Assembly: GCF_030247195.1 (NCBI RefSeq)
Contig: NC_080671.1
Location: forward strand, 95,925,870-95,989,869
Direction: 5' to 3'
Source of the DNA: Topomyia yanbarensis
Taxonomy: Eukaryota; Arthropoda; Insecta; Diptera; Culicidae
DNA: 64,000 nt
Numbering within the stretch: position 1 is the first letter of the stretch; each line of letters begins with the position of its first letter. The notes below the pieces were generated by a model. It was not told the DNA's origin. It saw only the letters and a list, made by a program, of their open reading frames with translations, and did not search any database. This document shows, piece by piece, positions 56,609 through 64,000 of this stretch. The position numbers and the translations under genes were made by a program.

Positions 56609-57510
56609 TATTTCAAAGACCCCATGCTTAAGCCGGTGAAGATACTGGAGTGCAAACGTTTGCATTCAGCATCAGTTACAGCTGACGCGAAGAAAACATA
56701 CGTCAACTCAGTCTCTTATCGGGTGACCTTCGCCGGTTCTGCTCTATCCAACTACCTCCTCTTTGACAAGGTTCTTTTACATGTTCGCCTCTTTGTGGCG
56801 CGGGTCATTAACTGTACTAATTGCAAACATTTGGGACACACAGCCTCCCATTGGAGCAACAAGCAACATTCGGATGATTCTTGTGGAAGGGTTGTCAAAA
56901 AGTATCTCTACTGTGGGGGAAACCCACATGATCCCTCGGCATGTCCCGCGCACAAACAGCGCGAGGAGAATTTTAAGCGTTCCCTTCAGGGACATTCAAA
57001 GCGATCTTTTGCAGAAATGCTTAAGATAGCTACGCCACCGGTCTCTACGAACATCTATAGCAACTTGTCTACTGACGAAGGCGACTATGATGAACCCCTG
57101 GAGGGAACATCTTCTGCTGTGCCTAGAAGCAATAGAAAAAGGAGGAACATTTCCTCTTCCAAGCTTCGTCGTAAAGGCCATGCCCCCCTAAAATAACTAC
57201 TCAAGGCGATACTGGTGCAAACCGAAGCAAGTCGCTCCCGGCCTCAGAAATCTGAGCTCAGAAAAGGAGTTCCCAGCACTTCCAGGAACATCAAAAACCC
57301 CAAGTGTTTCCATATCTCAGCCAGAGAAAAAAACCTGCGCTGGCTTAACATTTCTCTGACATTGTGAACCGTATTCTTACAGCTTTAAATATTTCTGACC
57401 CCCTTAAAAGCATCTTGATAAGCTTTCTCCTCGCAGTAAAAATATTCTTGATTCAGTTCACTGCGAAATGGCCCCTCCTTTCAGCGATTGTATCCTTCGA
57501 TAGCTAATTC
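56609..57510 (+). pseudogene. LINE C ORF1, C-terminal fragment
   Basis: Resumes with VKILECKRLHSAS, RVTFAGSALSNYLLFDKV and knuckle CTNCKHLGHTASHW, where the last Cys is changed to Trp. The second knuckle is shortened (DDSCG), while the third is largely kept (YCGGNPHDPSAC). The basic KRSLQGHSKRSFAEMLK follows. The frame stops at 57196; the remaining C-terminal tail is recognisable in other frames up to about 57507 (IVSFDS). The ORF2 ATG is ATA here. Confidence 0.85.
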
Positions 57511-57511
57511 A

Positions 57512-58486
57512 TCGAACGAGGTCAAGGATTTAATCACTGTTCTACAGTGGAATTGCAGAAGCATTATCCCGAAAATCGACTCCTTTAAAATCTTACTAAA
57601 TAACTTGAAATGCGATGCTTTTGCACTATAAGAGACATGGCTTACTTCAGAAATAGACCTACACTTCCATGATTTTGACATTATTCGCTTGGATCGAGAA
57701 GACTCTTACGGACGAGTACTTTTGGGGATCAAAAAGTTCTATTCTTTCAATCGAATCGACCTCCACTCGACACTCGACACCAAGTATTGAAGTTGTCGCT
57801 TTCCAAACCAGAATTAATGGCAAAGACCTTTGCATTGCTTCCATCTACATCCCCCCTAGAGCCTCAATTAGCCACCGACGGCTTTCCGATATTGCGGAAC
57901 TCCTCCCCGCACCGAGGCTAGTTTTAGGTGACTCCCACGGTACGACATGGGGTTGCCTTCATGACGATAATCGATCTACCCTACTCCATGAGCTTAGCGA
58001 CAACTTCAATATGACCATTTTGAATACGGGTGAAATGACGCAGATTCATACCCCTACAGCGCGTCCGAGCACCACAGACTTGTCCCTCTGCTCGCCATCG
58101 CTGCGGTTAGATTGCATGTGGAAGGTCGTCTCTGATCCCCACGGCAGCGACCATCTGCCAATGGTAATTTATATTGCTAACGGTTCAGTGCCACTGAATA
58201 CAATCAATGTTTCGTATAACCTCACACGAAATATTGATTGGAAGAGCTACGCGTCCGCGATATTCGACAAAATCGAGTCCACTCAAGAGCTTCCTCCGAA
58301 AAAAGAATACGGTTTCCTGGCTGGCTTGATTCTCGATACCGCGATTCAAGCTCAGATTAAACGCGTACAAGATGCGAACTCTGGCGGGCGTGCTCCCAAC
58401 CCATGGTGGGGCAAAGAGTGCTCAGACGTGTACACGGAGAAGGCCGCCGTGTATAAGACGTTCCGAGACGACGGGCTGCCAGCTAG
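57512..58486 (+). pseudogene. LINE C ORF2, endonuclease and linker
   Basis: Begins in one frame with LQWNCRSIIPKIDSF, has a TAA just before ETWLTS, then shifts into the frame with IEVVAFQTRINGKDLCIASI and APRLVLGDSHG. The conserved GDFNSH has lost Phe and Asn, removing a catalytic residue. LCSPSLRLDCMWKV, PHGSDHLPMV and the linker to PWWGKECSD follow. Homology ends at FRDDGLPARY, before the RT. Confidence 0.85.
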
Positions 58487-59107
58487 ATATATCATGATAT
58501 TTTATTTTATCGCTTACTTTCAAAGAGTAATGCAACTAATGTTCATGGTATCAGCAGTTTTATCATGGTATTCGTAAGTTCTCTTTGCCTTTTTTTAATT
58601 TCGTTTCGTATTCGTTTATAGCTTAACGGAGCCGTGGATCTTTTATGTGTTTACAATATGTAAAAATAAAAAAAAGCAAATGTTATAGATTATTCGCTGG
58701 ATCTCGGGCGCGCAACTTTTTATTGCGACCGGAGACCTTCTTTCCCGGCTCGCTTGCTGCGTCATGGGGATCATTTAATTCTCTCTATTACTTTTTGGTT
58801 ACTAATGCTTTTTTAACTCGGAATGACGTGACAATATGAACTGGATCATTAAAATAACACTCATTCGCGATATCTGGTTCTATGAACTATATCACGCACA
58901 CTATTTTGGGTTCTCAGTGCAGTTTTCGTTTTCTGTCCGGACATCACAATGAACCTTATCAAATAAATAACGATGTTCGAGGTTCTAATAGTTTTTTATA
59001 TCTGCTGCTCGTACCTATTTCCATGTTGCATGAAATTGTAAATGATTAGAGATATCTTCTAAATATCACAAGCACGCAAATAGATACTAGATAGATCATA
59101 AATCAAG
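58487..59107 (-). repeat. GTGAAC repeat field 3, inverted, first segment
   Basis: Reverse complement of the 42.64-43.05 kb block. It includes TCATGGTATCAGCAGTTTTA, CTCAGTGCAGTTTTCGTTTT and GAACTATATCACGC. The second copy of this block is at 63.31-63.8 kb. Confidence 0.75.
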
Positions 59108-59109
59108 TA

Positions 59110-59298
59110 CACCCAGGTTTTTGTTTTACGCGGTTTTTTTGCGCGGTTTTTTTACGAGGTTTTTTTTACGCGGATTTTCCAATTAACGCGGTTTTTACGC
59201 GGATTTTCAAATTAACGCCGTTTTTTTTACGCGAATTTTCCAATTAACGCGGGTTTTTTTACGCGGTACGTATCCCCCGCGTAAAAAAAATCTGGGTG
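59110..59298. mobile_element. TA-flanked MITE with internal ACGCGG repeats, 189 bp
   Basis: Inverted ends CACCCAG...CTGGGTG, flanked by TA at 59108-59109 and 59299-59300. The interior is made of tandem TTTTTACGCGG and TTCCAATTAACGCGG variants. Only six bases separate it from the pogo-type element. Confidence 0.8.
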
Positions 59299-59802
59299 TA
59301 CGAATACCGTCAAGTCGCCAGTCACCGTGCGTGCTCCGTTCACCGTGCAGTTGCGAAGTTAATTTCATTATTTTTTGAAATAGGTCAAAACTACTAAATT
59401 TTTGCGTGTACACTACTAAATTATAATAAAAGAGTTGTCATTGAGTTAGACTTGCGATGACAAAACGTCTCTAGTTATGTTTTGACGTGTAGGATTGTTT
59501 ACTTTCTAAGTCAATCAGCCTGACAGCGTTTCAATTAAAACTGTGGGTACAACGTTTGTAACGTTTTAGATTGAAAAATAAAATAGCAGGTAATTTTTTA
59601 CTTAATAAAATCATCACGCAATTGAAGGTTAAGGTTTGTATTTTAGTTATACGCAACAAGTGTATTTGAACAATATGTTTCATTTGCATTTCAACCTAAA
59701 CAAAAATGCACGGTGAATGGATCCTTCTGAAATCAATACCGTCCATTATCCATTCACCGTTTGTGAATAACATGAATAACTATTCCTTTAATTTAATACA
59801 GA

Positions 59803-61644
59803 ATGAGCCAGAAGAAATTCCAGAAGCAACGCTATTCTGGGAATGATTTGGAGAAAGCACTCGATGCTGTCCGGCGTGGATTACCAGTGAGATTCATTTG
59901 CCAGGAATTCCATGTTCCAGCGCAGACTATTCGGGATAAAATAAACCGCAAATATACAGCCGAATCGAAACCTGGTGGATCATCGGAGTTATCGGCGGAA
60001 ACTGAACGTGATATCGTGGAACGGATTGAGAATTCTGCTCGTTTGGGTCTTCCAATCACATTCAAAAGGCTCCGGATCAGTGTGGTACAGTATGTCCGGC
60101 TCACGAAGCTAAAAACTCCGTTCAAAAATGGGATTCCCGGAAAAAATGGATGGCTCTATTTGTCAAAAGACACCCTCAAATCTCAGTCAGGAAGTCCAAT
60201 GTATTTGGAAAACACCGAGCAGCTGTAACTGAGTATCAGCTAGGAACTGGTTCCAAGAAGTGTTTAACCAACTCACAGGCGAGGCAATGGAACATCTGTT
60301 GCTATTGCCGCAGCAAATGTTCAGTTTGGATGAGTCTGCTTTCCAATTAGTTGTGCGAACAAAAAATACTTGGCTCCAAAGAATATTAAGCATGTCCAGT
60401 CCGTACTTGGAAACAGTGATAAAGAAAACTATACAGTTCTGCTTGCTGGAAATGCCGCTGGAATGCTACTTCCTCCATTAAATTTATTTCCGTACAAGAG
60501 GCGACTCCCGGGAGAAATTGCTCGGAGTGCTCCTGAAGACAATGGTATTGGGATAACTGAAAGTGGTTGGATGAACGGAGATGCTTTCCATGATTATTTG
60601 AGGAACATTTTTCTTCCCTGGTTAAAAAAGAACAACAATCCGCTTCCTGTTCTCTTGTTTGTTGACGGGCATAAGAGTCATGTGATTTTAATGAGCACTG
60701 ACTTCTGTCGCCGCAACCAAATCATATTGATAGCTTTGTATCCAAATTCCACGCAGCTAACTCAGCCACTTGACGTTACCTTTTCGGACCATTAAAGAAG
60801 CACTGGGAAAACACGATCCTCGAAGAACGTAGTCAGCGTGGAGTTCAGGCAATCCACAAGGCAGAAATATGTTCAATTATGAAGCAAGCCTTGGAAGCCT
60901 TCACGGGCAAGAACTCAGCGATTAGGAATGGATTTCGAAAAAGTGGAATTTATCCTTGAAATTCAGATGCGGTGGACTATAAATCGATTCCTTCCGATGT
61001 CGGCCATGTTACTATTCCTATAAACGCTTGAGGACCGCTTGACCATTAAGCAGATGGCTGAGAATGAAGTGATCTGGAAAGGAAATGTGGCGGATACAAA
61101 CTTATTTTACTTGTGGCGAGGAATAAAAAGCAATTGTTCCATTGCAGTACTTGTTCCTCTTCCCAATATTCATGCCAGTAGTGATTCTGTGGCAGACCAA
61201 ACAAGTAAATTCTGTCAATTGTGAAGTTTGAATATTCTCGTAAGTTAATAATTGCATTTTTTTTTAGCAGATGCAGAATATTCGACCGAGAATGTGCTTC
61301 CAAAATCAGCCCAGCTTGAATGCGATGGATCATTGCCGGTTTCGAATGATGAAGATGCGTTCACAATGTTTTTTTCTAGGGTATCTTCTGTGCTTTCGTA
61401 CAAAGCAAAGAAAAAGCGAGAAATTCTTCATCTGCCTTCAGTTGCCACCAGCAAAGTGTTCGTTGAGTTCATGGAAGCAAAAGAACGTGAAAAGAAAGCA
61501 CTACAAGAAGCGAAAAATCTAAAGCGAAAGGAGCGAGAGCAGAAACGAGCTATCAAGGAAATGGAAATAGCGACCAAAAGACAAGAAAGAGAAGAGAAAA
61601 GAAAAACTAAGATTAATTCAAAACCACTAAATCGACGGAGCTAG
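59803..61644 (+). pseudogene. pogo-type transposase, frameshifted
   Basis: The N-terminus (about residues 1-55) is a pipsqueak-type helix-turn-helix (YSGNDLEKALDAVRRGLPVR, CQEFHVPAQTIRDKI), then a CENP-B-like region. The DDE domain has FSLDESAFQLV, LLFVDGHKSHV and LTQPLDV, with 35 residues between the last two Asp (DD35D). A charged coiled-coil tail ends at TAG 61644. Breaks: a missing A in GGAAAAAATGG (about 60140), one near 60240, one at ACAAAAAATAC (about 60360) and one at CCTTTTCGG (about 60785), plus a TGA near 60957. Three of the four indels are in homopolymers, so assembly error is possible. A 63-bp intron (61205-61267) joins the tail in frame. Confidence 0.88.
61205..61267 (+). other. 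Predicted 63-bp intron in the pogo transposase
   Basis: ACAA|GTAAAT donor and a T9-rich acceptor TTTTTTAG|CAG. Removing it joins SDSVADQT with DAEYSTENVLPK in frame. The size is typical of short insect introns. Without splicing, translation stops 6 codons later. Confidence 0.6.
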
Positions 61645-61974
61645 TTCCCTGAAGCCACAAATCCTCCCAGTTCATCGTTTTTTTCTTTCTAAATAAAGTT
61701 AAATCATACTTTTAAATACACGATAAATGGATCCCTTCATGCACGGTTAATGGTGACATATAACGGTGACTGGTGACTATGACATGTTCCAAAAAAATGT
61801 CCCTGACTCCTTATTCTCGTTTATAGCTAATAGTTTTATATAATTTTTAAATTGTGACGTATCTTGAAGATATTTTTACGGTGACTATGAGAGAGGTTAT
61901 CAATTTGATAAAAACAGGGCTTGAAGTACATTCCAAATTCGCTAAAACGCACGGTGACTGGTGACTTGACGGTA

Positions 61975-63895
61975 CATGAATAATATTTTATGATTTCGTG
62001 AACTTTTTCACGTGACTATTAAACATGGTATCATGAACCAGTTCACGAATACATGAATAATATTTGATGATTTTGTGCACCATTTCACGACCACGGATAT
62101 TGGATTGTGCCTAATATATTAGGAATCATGAATAAGTTCACGAGGATTGAATGGATTCATGAATAAAATTCCTAATCTCGTGAAATAGTTCAGGAAAAAA
62201 TAGCCAGAATATTTTGATTTTGTGAACTTTTGTTTGAAAAAAAATCATGAATAGTGTTCAAAAAGTTGTGAACTAGTTCTTGGCGGAAACCGTGACTGAA
62301 GTTCACAAAACAAAATCAAATATTTCCACTAATGAAATCGTTATGCGGTCGTTACTGAAGGGAAATTGAACATAATTATAAAAGCCATGATTTTTGGTCA
62401 TGGTTCTGTTTTTGTAACGTAAAAACGTGATAGTTCCAGAATTCAGGGCACTTTATTCACGATTTTGGGAACAATTTTTTTCCGTGTTCAGGTCTTTTTG
62501 CGATCACGCACTAGAGTGAAAAAGATTCACTCGCTTTTTACTGCTGTGAAAGACATCGCGAAATTCGCGCGAAAGAAAATCCGTTTATAAATTCATGAAA
62601 GCAAGATCACGATTTCGTGAACTGAAGCATTTACGAAAGCCGTGACCAAGTTCCTGAAATTATGAATAATTAACTTCGTATTCCTGAAACTATTTGTGTT
62701 TCCAAGATACTAGTTCGCGTCGAATTTATACATGGCGTTACATTCGAATGTTTGGTAGGGTTACTGTGGACATGTTTAGTTTTTGTTGTGATCCTTGTAC
62801 ACAATTTGGGATTACACAGCCGACAGTCAAACGATGTTCACGATTGTTGGATAGAGTTTATTCGTGATTTTTTGTTATTCTCATCATGTTACCGTGATAT
62901 GTTATTCATGGGTTTGCTATTGGATTTTTCTGTCAGAGTAGCGTGATTTCTGTTCATGATTGCAGGATCTTAACAACGATTATCGTAATTTCTATTTTGT
63001 AGTATTTTAGTCATTCATGCTCATAATTTCAGGATACTAGTCACGATTTTTGTGTGAGTAATGTGATTTATATTTATGATTTTCATAATTTCTGTTCACG
63101 TTATCTTGATATTTTGGTCACGAGTAAAGTGATTTATGTTCATGATTTCACGACCATTGTCACGATTTATCATGTTTTTGTCACGAATAATATTATTTAT
63201 GTTCTTGCTTTAAAGATCCTAGTCACAAATTTTGTAATTTATTTGCACGTTGTCATGGTATTTTACTCTAGACCTCACTTTCGAATTTGACACGTGATAT
63301 GTGTGAATGATGTTCATGACATCAGCAGTTTTATCATTATATTCGTAATTTCTGTTCGCCTTATCGCGATTTTTTGGTTATTATCGGTTTTTGTACTCGG
63401 AGTATCGCGACAATACAAACAGGAACATAAATGTGTGACTAATAAGCGGGATCTTGTTCCATGAACTATATCACGAACACGATTCGTATCTCTATAATTT
63501 ATTTTTGGTGCTCAGCCCAGTTTCTTTTTCTATCGAAACATCACATTGAACCTTATCAAATGAATAACGATATTCTAGCTCCTAAGAGTTTTCTTATATC
63601 TACTGCTCGCGCATCTTGTTGGTAGCTAGCAGCTGGACATATATGATATTTCTTGGAATAGTGCATTGAACAAAAATTATTCTACGAACAATACTCTAGA
63701 TTTTGTGAAATAGTTCTCGTGAAAATTCCATGACCATGTTGCATGAATTTGAAAATGATTAGGGATATCTTCCAAATATCATAAGTACTCAAGATAAATC
63801 CTAGGTCAAGTACTAGAATTCATGCACTAGCACCACGAACCCAGAAATTTTACGTGCACGAATGGTAAGTTGTGGCTATTATACTAGAAGTCATG
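61975..63895 (-). repeat. GTGAAC repeat field 3, inverted, second segment
   Basis: Reverse-oriented units (ATTTCGTGAACTTTTTCACG, TGAATAAGTTCACGAGG). Then at 62275-62490 comes the complement of the leader seen at 33.64 kb (GGCGGAAACCGTGACTGAAG, TTGGGAACAATTTTTTTCCG), then a further run of ATTTCTGTTCATGATT units and the block shared with 58.5 and 42.7 kb. The repeat fades at about 63.9 kb. Confidence 0.8.
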
Positions 63896-64000
63896 AACCC
63901 AGAGACTACGGGTGGATCTAAGTCCAAGCTGTTCAATCCGTTTCTACGGACATGGGTAAATATGCGTACGTTTTGGTAACATGCGAAATTCGGCGCAGAA

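Larger units (their letters stand above)
45936..58486 (+). mobile_element. LINE copy C, split by a 10-kb nested insertion
   Basis: Plus-strand relative of copies A and B. The leader (about 45.94-46.25 kb) and N-terminal ORF1 end at 46615. ORF1 resumes at about 56609 with YFKDPMLKPVKILECK, exactly where copy B continues. The 3' part of ORF2 is missing: homology stops in the endonuclease-RT linker at about 58486, where the GTGAAC repeat begins. Multiple frameshifts show it is older than A and B. The 5' limit is uncertain because no target duplication can be paired. Confidence 0.8.
59307..61972 (+). mobile_element. pogo-type DNA transposon, 2.67 kb, complete ends
   Basis: 26-bp inverted ends beginning CCGTCAAGTC with one mismatch, flanked by TA at 59305-59306 and 61973-61974. 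Additional CACCGTGC or GCACGGTGA copies lie near both ends (59350, 59708, 59755, 61740-61780). Structure and coding content fit the pogo branch of Tc1/mariner. It carries a single, frameshifted transposase on the plus strand and a polyadenylation signal AATAAA near 61693. Confidence 0.92.

Noticed and set aside
1..64000. Endogenous viral elements or retroviral LTR elements
   Set aside because: No frame resembled viral replicase, glycoprotein or nucleoprotein, and no paired LTRs were seen by eye; a translated search would be needed to exclude small fragments.

Overview
The window looks like repeat-dense genomic DNA from a culicine mosquito (Aedes-type). It is AT-rich, has no confidently recognisable host gene, and consists mostly of nested transposable elements: non-LTR retrotransposons with a CCHC gag and an endonuclease-RT-RNase H ORF2, an R1-clade LINE, pogo, ITmD37E and Mutator-like transposase remnants, and many palindromic or TIR-bearing non-autonomous elements. 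The species call is an inference from the families present. No rRNA, CRISPR array or viral gene was recognised.

Layout. 0-5.9 kb: single-copy AT-rich DNA, a 16-bp minisatellite, a fossil RT fragment and a GTGAAC-rich tandem repeat field. 5.96-6.57 kb: a candidate two-exon minus-strand gene of unknown function. 6.70-9.15 kb: two hAT-type non-autonomous elements with 8-bp target duplications. 9.94-16.08 kb: nearly complete LINE copy A (minus) with an 18-bp target duplication, a 198-bp tandem 5' UTR repeat and two small frameshifts. 17.9-23.3 kb: a decayed R1-clade LINE (minus) with a 1.4-kb palindromic hAT-like element in its 3' region. 23.5-28.98 kb: a second copy of that palindrome holding a piggyBac-type MITE, another 1.1-kb palindrome, a 319-bp TA-flanked MITE (second, inverted copy at 44.4 kb) and a hairpin with a hammerhead-like core. 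31.8-32.5 kb: a Mutator-like transposase remnant. 33.6-43.06 kb: a second GTGAAC repeat field interrupted by a 496-bp hairpin with a 16-bp duplication, a 2.3-kb fold-back element with an RNase H fragment in its loop, a tRNA-like sequence between inverted repeats, a 4.4-kb insert with a 24-bp duplication, and a 214-bp LINE tail (copy E).

45.9-58.5 kb is a nested stack. LINE copy C (plus) is split inside ORF1 by a roughly 10-kb hAT-like insertion. That insertion contains a T-rich tract and an ITmD37E transposase remnant, and also a TA-flanked MITE which itself contains LINE copy B (minus), a relative of C. 58.5-63.9 kb is the GTGAAC field again, now inverted, interrupted by a 189-bp MITE and a 2.67-kb pogo-type transposon whose transposase is frameshifted but retains its DD35D residues and a spliceable 63-bp intron.

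LINE copies A, B and E share a 3' terminal hairpin. Its stem sequence differs between A and B/E while base pairing is kept, followed by an invariant TCAAATAAAC and poly(A), which suggests a recognition structure for the reverse transcriptase. In A and B the ORF2 ATG overlaps the ORF1 stop in an ATGGNTAA arrangement, consistent with coupled translation. All copies are mutated, so the window is best read as a record of transposition layers rather than as working genes.
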